DNA from: Collinsella sp. CAG:166
GTDB taxonomy: Bacteria; Actinomycetota; Coriobacteriia; Coriobacteriales; Coriobacteriaceae
NCBI GenBank assembly: GCA_000434535.1
Contig: FR878696.1
Span: forward strand, 6,045 to 24,156
Direction of reading: 5' to 3'
DNA: 18,112 bases
This document shows positions 1-7,289 of the stretch, piece after piece (the stretch's first letter is position 1; every line of letters starts with the position of its first letter). A model generated the notes under the pieces. It was not told where the DNA came from and did not search any database. It saw nothing but the letters and a program-made list of their open reading frames with translations. The position numbers and the translations under genes are program-made.

Positions 1-318
1 GTCGTTGCGGCGATCGAGGGATTCCTCGCGCTGCATCACGCGGTTCTCGAGCGTACGAATCTCGCTCTTACGCTGCTTGTCCTCGGCCTCGGCGGCCTGC
101 TTGTTCTTGATGATCTCCTCTTTAGCCTCGAGCAGAGCCTCTTTTTTGAGGGTCTCGGCCTGACGCTTAGCATCACCGATCAGGGACTCAGCCTGTGCGT
201 GTGCCGACTGGATCTTTTCGTCGGCCTCGTGAAGACTACCCTGCTTGGCGGTGCGCATGTAGGCAATGGCGGCGATGGCACCCAAAACGATGCCAACGAG
301 CGCTGCGATGATAGGCAT
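1..318 (-). CDS. rny: Ribonuclease Y, N-terminal part (partial at window edge)
   Basis: RNase Y is a membrane-anchored endoribonuclease that starts mRNA decay. The visible 106 residues begin with a hydrophobic membrane anchor (MPIIAALVGIVLGAIAAIAY). A long charged coiled-coil follows, rich in Ala, Glu, Lys and Gln, and reaches the family signature NRVMQREESLDRRND at the window edge. The KH and HD catalytic domains lie outside. The ATG at 318 is preceded on the minus strand by AAAAAGGAG with 5 bases of spacing, which fixes the start. The gene follows recA-recX, as rny follows recA in Firmicutes such as B. subtilis. A strong promoter (485-513) lies upstream with a leader of about 160 nt. Confidence 0.93.
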   Translation of the reverse strand, partial: MPIIAALVGIVLGAIAAIAYMRTAKQGSLHEADEKIQSAHAQAESLIGDAKRQAETLKKEALLEAKEEIIKNKQAAEAEDKQRKSEIRTLENRVMQREESLDRRND

Positions 319-353
319 GCTCACTCCTTTTTATGGATTCGTTACACAACAAA

Positions 354-379
354 GCGAACCGTCCTTACGAACGGCTCGC
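354..379 (-). other. Hairpin in the rny 5' leader
   Basis: GCGAACCGT (354-362) pairs with ACGGCTCGC (371-379) over 9 bp (one G-U) around an 8-nt loop. It lies in the untranslated leader, about 25 nt upstream of the rny ribosome binding site. A second small hairpin, CTCATC/GATGAG with a 3-nt loop, lies at 441-455. Both are seen in the sequence; a regulatory role is not shown. Confidence 0.5.
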
Positions 380-484
380 GACATTTGAGTAATATGGGCG
401 CAGCTTATGCGGGTCGGATACAGATAAACATATAAACAAACTCATCACAGATGAGCACATATCACAAAGCAAATGACAGTGTTT

Positions 485-513
485 ATCGTACGTTGAACCA
501 CAACAACTGTCAA
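485..513 (-). promoter_or_regulatory. Sigma-A-type promoter for rny
   Basis: On the minus strand TTGACA (513-508) is followed after exactly 17 bp by TACGAT (490-485). The -35 is a perfect consensus. Transcription would start near 478, giving a leader of about 160 nt. The -35 abuts the T-rich tail of the recX terminator, so the two signals are packed back to back. Confidence 0.75.
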
Positions 514-561
514 ATAAATGGCCCCGGCACGGCGGCTAAAACGCGGTGAACGGCAGGGCCA
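510..561 (-). terminator. Terminator after recX
   Basis: Fifteen bases downstream of the recX stop, TGGCCCTG (561-554, minus strand) pairs with the segment at 526-519, with one G-T pair. The loop is long and GC-rich. The T-rich run ATTTATTT follows. The short stem and large loop make this a moderate candidate, but the position between recX and the rny promoter fits. Confidence 0.55.
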
Positions 562-575
562 CAAAACGCATACGC

Positions 576-1280
576 CTAAACCGCACATTCCTCGCGTTCG
601 GCATCGAGACGTGCCTTAACGGCATCGGCGGCGATGTGATACGAGAAGCCCTTGCCCATCAAAAACCGAACCAGTTTTTCGAATCCGCGCGTCTCTGGAA
701 CACGCCGCTTGGCGAGCAGAGCTGACGCACGCTCCAAATCGTCTTCGACGGCAAAATAATCCTCGGGATAACCGGGAATGTCATCGAGCACGACATGACG
801 GCGCTTGAGCTCGGTCTCGATTTTGCGCTGTCCCCAACCGCGCCGCTTGCGCTCCTCGATAAAGTACGAGCAAAAGCGGCTCTCGTCTAAAAAGCGATAC
901 TCGGTGGCGCGCTCGACGGCGAAATCGATCGCAGGCTGGTGAAAGCCGTAGCGAGCCAGCTTGTCACGGACCTCACCAGTCGCATGGTCGCGGCGCGATA
1001 ACATCTCGGTCACCATGGTAAGTGCACATTTACGCTCGATGATCTGCACCGCCTCACGAAAGTTGTCCCAATCACAGGGAAGATCGGGGCGGTTTTTGAC
1101 ATACAGCCGCGCAACCCGCACGGGAATCCAAATGGACCGCTCAAAACCGCCCTCAAGCTCACAATCGATATGTGCGCAAGGCTTTTTTGACGCATATCCG
1201 CTCGAGAACGAGGAGGCCGCCTTCTTATCGGGAAAGACGACCGTGGCCTCGGTCACCGTATACGACATGAGCGTAACCAC
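576..1280 (-). CDS. recX: RecX, regulator of RecA
   Basis: RecX binds RecA filaments and modulates recombinase activity. The 234-residue product has the RecX-type three-helix repeats, recognisable from about residue 90 in LSRRDHATGEVRDKLARYG, then YIEERKRRGWGQRKIETELKRR and GFEKLVRFLMGKGFSY. The N-terminal ~85 residues are less conserved. The frame starts at a GTG whose first base overlaps the last base of the recA TAG stop (TAGTG), which suggests translational coupling. An ATG at 1268 is a possible alternative start. Neither start has a strong Shine-Dalgarno sequence, consistent with coupling to recA. The identity is supported by both sequence and the recA-recX pairing. Confidence 0.92.
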   Translation of the reverse strand: MVTLMSYTVTEATVVFPDKKAASSFSSGYASKKPCAHIDCELEGGFERSIWIPVRVARLYVKNRPDLPCDWDNFREAVQIIERKCALTMVTEMLSRRDHATGEVRDKLARYGFHQPAIDFAVERATEYRFLDESRFCSYFIEERKRRGWGQRKIETELKRRHVVLDDIPGYPEDYFAVEDDLERASALLAKRRVPETRGFEKLVRFLMGKGFSYHIAADAVKARLDAEREECAV

Positions 1281-2428
1281 TACTCGTCGTCATCATCGAG
1301 CATGGCGGAACCATCGATGGCGTAAAGCTCGTCAAACTCCTCAGGCGCAGGCTGATCGGTCAGCTCGACCTCAGACGGAGCATCGTCATCAAACTCAAGC
1401 CCGCAGGCAAGGCGGACCTTATGCTCAATCTCGTCAGCGCAATCGGGGTGTTCGCGCAGGAACGCCTTGGCGGCCTCGCGACCGTTGCCGAGCTTGTCCT
1501 CGCCATAGGCAAACCAGGAGCCCATCTTCTTGCAGATGCCGCACTCGACAGCCATGTCCAGAATCGAGCCCTCCTTAGAGATGCCCGTACCGTACATGAT
1601 GTCGAACTCAGCAGAACGGAACGGAGCTGCCACCTTGTTCTTAACGACCTTGGCGCGCACGCGGTTACCGATAACCTCGTCCTTAAGCTTAATGCTGTCG
1701 ATGCGGCGAATGTCGATACGCACCGAAGAGAAGAACTTAAGGGCACGGCCGCCCGTCGTGGTCTCGGGGTTGCCGAACATGACGCCGATCTTCTCACGCA
1801 GCTGGTTAATGAAGATGCACGTCGTGTTGGACTTGGACAGCGAGCCGGCGAGCTTACGGAGCGCCTGGCTCATCAGGCGAGCCTGAAGACCGACCGTAGT
1901 ATCGCCGATTTCTCCCTCGATCTCGGCACGCGGGGTCAGCGCGGCGACGGAGTCGACGACGATGGCATCGATGGCGCCGGAACGCACGAGCATGTCAACA
2001 ATCTCGAGCGCCTGCTCACCCGTATCGGGCTGGGAAATCAGTACCTCGTCGATATCCACGCCAATGCGCGCGGCATAAGTGGGATCAAGCGCGTGCTCGG
2101 CATCGATAAATGCCACAACGCCACCCATTGCCTGGGCCTCGGCCAGGATCTCGAGCGAAAGCGTCGTCTTACCGGAGGACTCGGGACCGTAGATCTCGAC
2201 GATTCGGCCGCGCGGCACACCGCCGATACCCAGCGCGGCATCAAGTGCCAGAGCGCCCGTAGGGATGGCCTCGACCTCGAGCTCGGGGCCACCGTCGCCG
2301 TACCTCATGATGGAACCCTGGCCGAATTTCTTCTCGATCTCGGCCTTGGTGGTGGCGATCATCTCATCGCGCTCTTTACCCGTCGTGCGAGCATGAACGG
2401 TACGTACGGGACCTGAATTCTTGGCCAT
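1280..2428 (-). CDS. recA: Recombinase RecA
   Basis: RecA forms filaments on single-stranded DNA, catalyses strand exchange and triggers LexA self-cleavage. At 382 residues it is slightly longer than E. coli RecA. Visible marks are the Walker A GPESSGKT (81-88), VIVEIYGPE-type core, DNA-binding-loop region around EKIGVMFGNPETTTGG, and an acidic C-terminal tail ending MLDDDDE. The ATG at 2428 is chosen because AGGAGGG lies 6 bases upstream. A longer frame from a TTG at 2449 would swallow that site. The promoter at 2459-2487 carries an SOS box, so expression should be damage-inducible. recX overlaps the stop codon by one base. Confidence 0.98.
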   Translation of the reverse strand: MAKNSGPVRTVHARTTGKERDEMIATTKAEIEKKFGQGSIMRYGDGGPELEVEAIPTGALALDAALGIGGVPRGRIVEIYGPESSGKTTLSLEILAEAQAMGGVVAFIDAEHALDPTYAARIGVDIDEVLISQPDTGEQALEIVDMLVRSGAIDAIVVDSVAALTPRAEIEGEIGDTTVGLQARLMSQALRKLAGSLSKSNTTCIFINQLREKIGVMFGNPETTTGGRALKFFSSVRIDIRRIDSIKLKDEVIGNRVRAKVVKNKVAAPFRSAEFDIMYGTGISKEGSILDMAVECGICKKMGSWFAYGEDKLGNGREAAKAFLREHPDCADEIEHKVRLACGLEFDDDAPSEVELTDQPAPEEFDELYAIDGSAMLDDDDE

Positions 2429-2458
2429 GAATAGCCCTCCTCTTAACAACCTGCATCG

Positions 2459-2487
2459 ATAATAAACGAACGGCTGTTCGTGGTCAA
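2459..2487 (-). promoter_or_regulatory. recA promoter
   Basis: On the minus strand TTGACC (2487-2482) and TATTAT (2464-2459) are separated by exactly 17 bp. The predicted start near 2452 gives a leader of about 24 nt, just enough for the AGGAGGG ribosome binding site. The whole spacer is filled by the SOS box, so LexA binding would block RNA polymerase. Confidence 0.88.
2467..2480 (-). promoter_or_regulatory. LexA (SOS) operator of recA
   Basis: CGAACAGCCGTTCG on the minus strand is a perfect match to the Gram-positive SOS box CGAAC-N4-GTTCG known from B. subtilis and actinobacteria. It sits exactly between the -35 and -10 of recA. lexA itself is not in the window. Confidence 0.88.
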
Positions 2488-2518
2488 CCGTTCAGGCCAA
2501 TCATATGCAGGCAGTCTT

Positions 2519-2580
2519 TCCAAAACCCAACCAAACGCCGACCAAACACTGACCAAAAACTTGACCGAAGGCGAACCAAG
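2519..2580. repeat. Array of ~11-bp phased ACCAA repeats upstream of recA
   Basis: The motif (A/T)CCAA, with one ACCGA variant, begins at 2519, 2530, 2541, 2552, 2564 and 2575 on the plus strand, with spacings of 11, 11, 11, 12 and 11 bp. In the recA direction it reads as repeated TTTGGT. The array ends about 30 bp upstream of the recA -35. The spacing is close to one DNA helical turn, so the repeats would face one side of the helix. No known binding protein is assigned. Confidence 0.6.
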
Positions 2581-2654
2581 AAAATCATGACGAGGAAAAA
2601 TACGACAACTACCTGCACAAAGGTAAAATTCGCCGGAGGTCCCTATCTCCACAA

Positions 2655-2678
2655 TTAAGGGGCCCGGAGGCCCCTTAA
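2655..2678 (-). terminator. Terminator of the rnj-to-cinA gene run
   Basis: TTAAGGGGCC (2655-2664) and GGCCCCTTAA (2669-2678) form a perfect 10-bp stem with a 4-nt loop, 7 bases downstream of the cinA/pncC stop. The stem ends in TTAATT on the minus strand, so the U-tract is short. It separates the long operon from the recA promoter. Confidence 0.75.
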
Positions 2679-2685
2679 AACACGT

Positions 2686-3222
2686 CTATTCCATAGAATC
2701 GAGCACGCAGACAATGCGACCCAGTGCCTCCGTGACCGCATGGGCACGAACACACGAACGGTCGCCCTCATAGTGGCAGCGCACAGAGTCCACGACCGGC
2801 ACTCCCCCATCGGCGGAACGATGCGCCCAGCCAATATAGAAAGTGCCCGCAGGATCGTCCTCGGTCCCTCCACCGGGGCCGGCATAGCCAGTCGCGCTCA
2901 CGGCAATATCGCTCTGATACAGCTCCAGCGAACCGGCAGCCATCTCGCGCGCCGTCTGATACGACACCGCAGTGTAGCGGTCGAGCGTCTCTTGCTCAAC
3001 GCCGAGCACGCGATGCTTAATCTCGTCGCAGTACGTCACCGCACCGCCACGCAGCACCGCCGAGGCGCCCGGGATATCCGCAATCGTCGAGGCGATCATA
3101 CCCGCCGTCAGCGACTCAGCCGTCGAAACCGTCACGCCCCGAGCGCTCGCGCGCTCGACGATATCGCGCGCCAGCTCCTCGTTATGTGCGGAAATCTGCT
3201 CAAAAGAGACCGTCATACCCAC
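2686..3222 (-). CDS. pncC: CinA C-terminal-type nicotinamide-nucleotide amidohydrolase
   Basis: The family deamidates nicotinamide mononucleotide to nicotinate mononucleotide in NAD recycling. The 178-residue protein matches only the C-terminal CinA (PncC) domain; the N-terminal molybdopterin-binding-like domain of full-length CinA is absent. Visible motifs are VSTAESLTAGMIAS with the active-site serine, GASAVLRGGAVTYCDEIKH, and the glycine-rich SATGYAGPGGGTEDDPAGT. The frame opens with GTG at 3222, six bases after the pgsA stop; an ATG at 3216 is an alternative and neither has an ideal ribosome binding site. It lies between pgsA and recA, the usual cinA position in Gram-positives. The hairpin terminator follows directly. 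Confidence 0.9.
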   Translation of the reverse strand: MGMTVSFEQISAHNEELARDIVERASARGVTVSTAESLTAGMIASTIADIPGASAVLRGGAVTYCDEIKHRVLGVEQETLDRYTAVSYQTAREMAAGSLELYQSDIAVSATGYAGPGGGTEDDPAGTFYIGWAHRSADGGVPVVDSVRCHYEGDRSCVRAHAVTEALGRIVCVLDSME

Positions 3223-3228
3223 CAGGAC

Positions 3229-3867
3229 CTAGACCGAAAAGACGATCTTGCGGCAGTTCCAGAAGTACTGGGCGCCCGAGATAACGGTCAAGACAACGGC
3301 AACGGCATACAGGAAGCGCGACACCGAGTAGATGCCGAGCGTCAGCGCCACCGGGCCAAGGTGCAAGCCGGCCATCGCAAAAACGCACAGGTAACCGCAG
3401 ATGGAGACCATCGTGGTTGCCGTCTTGTACTTGCCGAGCTTATCGGCCGCAACGACCACACCGGCCGCACTCGCAACCATGCGAAGGGCGCTCACCAGAA
3501 GCTCACGGAACAGGATAATGAACACGGACCACACGGTCACCGCGCCAAAATCCAAGAACAGCAGCAGGGCCGAGAACACGAGCAGCTTATCGGCGATGGG
3601 GTCCAAAAATTTACCGAAGTCGGTGATCTCGTTGCGCGAACGCGCCAGATAACCGTCGACCTTATCGGTGCACGACAGGATCACGTACAGAATGAAGGCA
3701 GCGGCGGCGAGCGGGCCGTCGAAGATGCTCCAATCCGTACCGGCAACACTCGTGTGAGAAAGCGCCGACACGATCATGAACACCGGGATAAAGACGATGC
3801 GAACGCACGTCACGATGTTGGCGGGCGTCCAAACACTCGTCAGTTCCTTATTGCTCTCGTTTGCCAC
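3229..3867 (-). CDS. pgsA: CDP-diacylglycerol--glycerol-3-phosphate phosphatidyltransferase
   Basis: PgsA makes phosphatidylglycerol phosphate from CDP-diacylglycerol and glycerol-3-phosphate, the committed step to anionic phospholipids. The 212-residue membrane protein carries the complete CDP-alcohol phosphotransferase signature DG-x2-AR-x8-G-x3-D-x3-D, seen as DGYLAR, then GKFLD, then the last Asp of PIAD (around residues 71-95). Several hydrophobic segments follow. The start is a GTG at 3867 with GGAG 7 bases upstream, overlapping the rimO stop region. A related CDP-alcohol transferase cannot be excluded from motifs alone, but its place between rimO and cinA is typical for pgsA. Confidence 0.92.
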   Translation of the reverse strand: MANESNKELTSVWTPANIVTCVRIVFIPVFMIVSALSHTSVAGTDWSIFDGPLAAAAFILYVILSCTDKVDGYLARSRNEITDFGKFLDPIADKLLVFSALLLFLDFGAVTVWSVFIILFRELLVSALRMVASAAGVVVAADKLGKYKTATTMVSICGYLCVFAMAGLHLGPVALTLGIYSVSRFLYAVAVVLTVISGAQYFWNCRKIVFSV

Positions 3868-3876
3868 GATGCTCTC

Positions 3877-5226
3877 CTACTCCACAACATGGCCGATAAG
3901 CTCATAGCAGAAGCTATCGGTAAACTCGACAGTCAGAATATCGCCCACGGACGCCTCGCTGGCGTCCAGATGCACCGCTCCATCGGAATCGGGCGCCTGG
4001 AACCAGGCATGGCCGATCAGCTCGGCGCCGTCCTCGGTCTCTTCGATACCGTCGACGATCACCTGGGCGCGCTCGCCCACATGGGCGGCGGTGGCGGCAA
4101 AGCCGAGCGACTCGGCCAGGTCCATGGCCTCCTGGGCGCGCTCGAGCTTAACCTCCTCATCGACCTGACCCTCCATCTTAGCGGCCAGGCTGCCCTCCTC
4201 CTGCGAGTAGGCAAAGACGCTCGTGTAGTCAAAGCCGACGGTGTCCATAAAGTCGATAAGGTCGCGGAACTCGTCGTCGGTCTCGGTCGGGAAGCCGACC
4301 ATGGCCGTGGAACGGATCACGATGCCGGGGATACGCTCACGAAGGTCGCGGAACAGATCCTCGAGCTCCTGGCGCGAACCGGAGCGACGCATGGCCTTGA
4401 GAATGCGCGCGTCGCAGTGCTGCACGGGGATATCGATATAGGGCAGCACCTCGGGCGTATCGCGAATCGTCTCGATGAGTTCGTCAGTCATGCCCTCGGG
4501 CTGCAGATAGAGCACGCGGACCCAGACGTTGTGCGGGCGTACGGCCTCGGCGACGGCACGCAGCAGCTGCGCCAGATTGCGCGGCGAGCCATCGGCGACG
4601 TCCTCGTCGGCAAAGTCGGTACCCCAGATGCCCGTGTCCTGGCCGATCAGCACGATCTCGCGCACACCGCCGGCAACCAGGTCGCGCACCTCGGAGATGA
4701 TGCTCTCGGCATTGCGCGAATGATAGCGGCCGCGGATGTAGGGAATCATGCAGAAGCTGCAGAAGCGGTTGCAGCCATCGGAAATCTTGACGTAGGCGAC
4801 AGCACCCTCGACGGTACGTTTGACCTGCGGGATATAGGCTGCAATCTCACGCTCGACACCCAGCACGCCATCGATGACCGCCACGATGCCGTCTTCCTCG
4901 TCGGCCTTCACAAAGGCAGCGACCTCGGGCAGCTCGTCAGGCAGGTCATCGCCATAGCGCGACGGCACGCAGCCGCACATGACGATGGGGCAAGAACGAA
5001 CGCCGTCCTGAACCTCGTTGGCGAGCTCGAGCGTGGTCTCGATGCTCTCGGACGTTGCGGAGGCGAGGAACGAACATGTATTGACGATGGCGATATCGGC
5101 ATCCTGCGGGTCGAATGCCTCCTCGTAGCCCGCGGCGGTCAAAAGAGAACGCATGCGGTCGGTGTCAACCTCGTTCTTAGCGCACCCGAGGGTGATGTAG
5201 AGCACGGAGCCCAACGGTGTATCCAT
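3877..5226 (-). CDS. rimO: Ribosomal protein S12 methylthiotransferase RimO
   Basis: RimO is a radical-SAM enzyme with two [4Fe-4S] clusters that adds a methylthio group to a conserved Asp of ribosomal protein S12. Domains in order: the N-terminal methylthiotransferase domain with cysteines C15 (LGCAKNEVD), C51 (NTCSFL) and C86 (CGCVPSRYG); the radical-SAM core with C152, C156 and C159 (CNRFCSFC); and a C-terminal TRAM domain from about residue 380. The LGC-x-KN-x-VD motif points to RimO rather than the tRNA enzyme MiaB. The 449-residue length is normal. The ATG at 5226 is preceded by AAAGGA. It lies 10 bp upstream of pgsA and 27 bp downstream of yajQ, in one operon. Confidence 0.95.
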   Translation of the reverse strand: MDTPLGSVLYITLGCAKNEVDTDRMRSLLTAAGYEEAFDPQDADIAIVNTCSFLASATSESIETTLELANEVQDGVRSCPIVMCGCVPSRYGDDLPDELPEVAAFVKADEEDGIVAVIDGVLGVEREIAAYIPQVKRTVEGAVAYVKISDGCNRFCSFCMIPYIRGRYHSRNAESIISEVRDLVAGGVREIVLIGQDTGIWGTDFADEDVADGSPRNLAQLLRAVAEAVRPHNVWVRVLYLQPEGMTDELIETIRDTPEVLPYIDIPVQHCDARILKAMRRSGSRQELEDLFRDLRERIPGIVIRSTAMVGFPTETDDEFRDLIDFMDTVGFDYTSVFAYSQEEGSLAAKMEGQVDEEVKLERAQEAMDLAESLGFAATAAHVGERAQVIVDGIEETEDGAELIGHAWFQAPDSDGAVHLDASEASVGDILTVEFTDSFCYELIGHVVE

Positions 5227-5253
5227 GTTGGAGAGCGGTCCTTTCGATTGATA

Positions 5254-5751
5254 TTAGCGGTAGTTGGTGAACTGCAGCGGCTGGCCGTAGTCCTGGTCGC
5301 GCAGGAACTGGATCACGGTCTGCAACGCGTCCTTCGAAGCAGAGGAAACACGCAGTTTGTCGGCCTCGATGGTCACCTTGACCTTGAGCTTTTGGTCCTT
5401 GATGTCCTTGTTGATCTTCTTGGCGGTCGCCTGGTCGATACCCTCGACGATATGGCCGAGCACGCGCACGGTGCCGCCCGACGCCGCCTGCGGAGCATCC
5501 CACGAGACAGCCTTGAGGTCGATGCCGCGCTTGATGAGCTTGGAGCTCAACACGTCGATAATCTGTTTGGAGACAAAGTCGGCCGGGGCGTTGATCGTAA
5601 AGAGCTTGTCGCCCTTCGAAAGCTCGATCGTGGCGCCAGAATCCTTAAGGTCATAGCGCTGGGAAATCTCGCGCGTGGTCTGCTGGAAGGCGTTGTCGAC
5701 CTCTTGCATGTTGACCTCGGACACGACGTCGAAGCTGGAATCTTTAGCCAT
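5254..5751 (-). CDS. yajQ: YajQ family nucleotide-binding protein (UPF0234)
   Basis: YajQ-family proteins consist of two ferredoxin-like domains; some members bind cyclic di-GMP and act as effectors. The 165-residue product shows the family hallmarks at the N-terminus (SSFDVVSEVNMQEVDNA, then QRYDLKDS), the middle (KLIKRGIDLKA) and the C-terminus (LQTVIQFLRDQDYGQPLQFTNYR). The ATG at 5751 has AAAGGA about 6 bases upstream. It lies between the RodZ-like gene and rimO with short gaps on both sides, so it is probably co-transcribed. Whether this protein binds a cyclic dinucleotide here cannot be told from sequence. Confidence 0.93.
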   Translation of the reverse strand: MAKDSSFDVVSEVNMQEVDNAFQQTTREISQRYDLKDSGATIELSKGDKLFTINAPADFVSKQIIDVLSSKLIKRGIDLKAVSWDAPQAASGGTVRVLGHIVEGIDQATAKKINKDIKDQKLKVKVTIEADKLRVSSASKDALQTVIQFLRDQDYGQPLQFTNYR

Positions 5752-5777
5752 GATGTTTCCTTTCGCGTACGAGCGAC

Positions 5778-7289
5778 TTAGTAGCTATCGTACGAATAGT
5801 CGGTAGAATCGGTGGGCGTCTGACCGTCAGTTGCGGTATCGGCGCCATCCGTGGACTGGGCATCGGTACCGTCGGTGGTATCGGTACCATCGGTGGTGTC
5901 GGTACCATCAGAACTTTCACCATTCTCGGAATCAGTCGTCTCCTTCTTGGGAACGGTGATCGTCACACGCGCCACGCCCGAGGTCTTGGTATCGTAACGA
6001 ACCTTTTCACCGTTCTTGGTAACGGTGACATCGGAAGGCTTGGACGTGGTGATCTCGATCGAGGACTCGGGCGAGTACTCCTGCTCAAAGGGGCCAGTCG
6101 CTTGGGCGCCATAGACCGACTTGCCGTCGACCTTGACCTCAATCCACGCGGTCTTTCCCTTGGCAACGGAGACTTTGACCTTCGTGACCTCGTTCTCTTC
6201 CTTCTTGGCCGTCGTCATGGTAGCGTCCGAGTCAGTCGACTCATCCGTCGCCTCATCGGTGTCTTCGTCCTCGTCGACCGTTTCGGTCTTCTTAGAAGAC
6301 TTCTTGGTCGTCGTCTTGGTAGCAGTGGGCGTCTCGGGCGTGGTCTCGGGCGCCGAAGATGCGCAGCCGCGCAGAAGCACCACGATGAGCACAATCAACA
6401 ACAGCGCAACGGCACCGATGCCGGCGTAGACGATACGCGGATCGAGCCCGTTGTTTTGAGGAGTACGTGATCCGCCGCGTCCACGATTGGAACTGCTGCG
6501 GCCGCCTCCCTGAGGCATACGACCACGATTGCTATCGGAACGGCCGCGATAGCCACCCTGGCCCTGAAGGCTGCGCTGACCCGAGCGGGGCGCAAGTTCA
6601 CCGCGGCCTTGATAGCCACGCTGGCCCGAACGCGGAGCCGAAGAGCGCTGGCCATACGGCTGTGATTGAGAGCGAAGACGCGGCGTCACCTGCGTGGCAT
6701 CGGCATCCGCATAGCCACCGCGAGAGCGACCAGAAGAGACCCCACGGTAACCGCGATCGGAATAGCCGCCGTCGCCGTAGCCGGCACGAGGGTCACGAGC
6801 CACGCCGCGGGCAGCGGGAAGTGCACGGTCCTCGGGCATCGGCGTACTGCGGAACCGGTCACGCTGCGAACGAATCTCCTCGCCCGAACCCGTCTCGGTA
6901 ATATAACCGGCCTGCTGAGGACGCTGTCCATAACGCGTCGAACGACCGCCCTGAACCATCAGGAAGCGCCCGTTATCGACCGAGGAACGCGAATTGACGT
7001 AGCCAGCGGCGTCCTGAAAACGACCGCCCTGCTGCGACGTCTCGCGCTCATATGCCATCAGATCGTCAAAGTAGGCATTGACGACCTCGCGCGGATTGAG
7101 GCCCAAAAAGCGAGCATAGCTCGAAATCATGCCCTGCGCATAGCCGCGCGGCGGCATCGAAGCAAAGTTACCGGTCTCGAAAAACTCGATGATCTGCGGC
7201 CTGATTTTGATGGTGTTGGCGACTTGCTGAATGGAAAGGCCCATTCGGCGACGCTGCTCGAGCAGCATGTCACCAAAGCGTGCAGCCAT
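5778..7289 (-). CDS. RodZ-like membrane protein: N-terminal HTH, Arg/Gly-rich linker, extracellular beta domain
   Basis: RodZ-family proteins link the cell-shape or division machinery to the envelope. In this 503-residue protein I see an HTH_25-type domain (about 1-80, RRRMGLSIQQVANTIKIRP and GYAQGMISSYARFLGL); a cytoplasmic low-complexity linker (about 85-280) rich in Arg, Gly, Ser and Gln with ten RG dipeptides between 161 and 272; one membrane helix (about 286-307); an acidic Thr/Glu/Asp/Lys stalk; a beta-rich domain (about 368-448) like that of RodZ/YmfM proteins; and a Thr/Asp/Gly tail. The ATG shares its first base with the ftsK stop (TGATG) and GGAGG lies 6 bases upstream. Linker and tail are unusually long, so function beyond the family level is uncertain. 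Confidence 0.85.
   Translation of the reverse strand: MAARFGDMLLEQRRRMGLSIQQVANTIKIRPQIIEFFETGNFASMPPRGYAQGMISSYARFLGLNPREVVNAYFDDLMAYERETSQQGGRFQDAAGYVNSRSSVDNGRFLMVQGGRSTRYGQRPQQAGYITETGSGEEIRSQRDRFRSTPMPEDRALPAARGVARDPRAGYGDGGYSDRGYRGVSSGRSRGGYADADATQVTPRLRSQSQPYGQRSSAPRSGQRGYQGRGELAPRSGQRSLQGQGGYRGRSDSNRGRMPQGGGRSSSNRGRGGSRTPQNNGLDPRIVYAGIGAVALLLIVLIVVLLRGCASSAPETTPETPTATKTTTKKSSKKTETVDEDEDTDEATDESTDSDATMTTAKKEENEVTKVKVSVAKGKTAWIEVKVDGKSVYGAQATGPFEQEYSPESSIEITTSKPSDVTVTKNGEKVRYDTKTSGVARVTITVPKKETTDSENGESSDGTDTTDGTDTTDGTDAQSTDGADTATDGQTPTDSTDYSYDSY
5863..5910. repeat. 18-bp tandem repeat coding the TDG-rich tail
   Basis: Unit TCGGTACC(A/G)TCGGTGGT(A/G) starts at 5863 and 5881, with a partial third copy from 5899. 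It encodes repeated Thr-Asp-Gly-Thr-Asp-Thr in the extracellular tail of the RodZ-like protein. Copy number could vary between strains. Confidence 0.75.

Noticed and set aside
199..435. 78-codon plus-strand frame over the rny start
   Set aside because: It is antisense to the rny N-terminus and leader and has no recognisable features.
2429..2449. Longer recA start at a TTG
   Set aside because: It would place the AGGAGGG ribosome binding site inside the coding region; the ATG at 2428 is clearly better.
2443..2652. 69-codon minus-strand frame upstream of recA
   Set aside because: It runs through the phased repeats, the recA promoter and the SOS box, and has no family resemblance.
2740..5781. 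Very long open frame on the plus strand (about 1013 codons)
   Set aside because: It lies antisense to cinA/pncC, pgsA, rimO and yajQ, all of which have clear family motifs and ribosome binding sites. Its His/Arg/Asp-rich product looks like a reverse-strand shadow of GC-rich codons.
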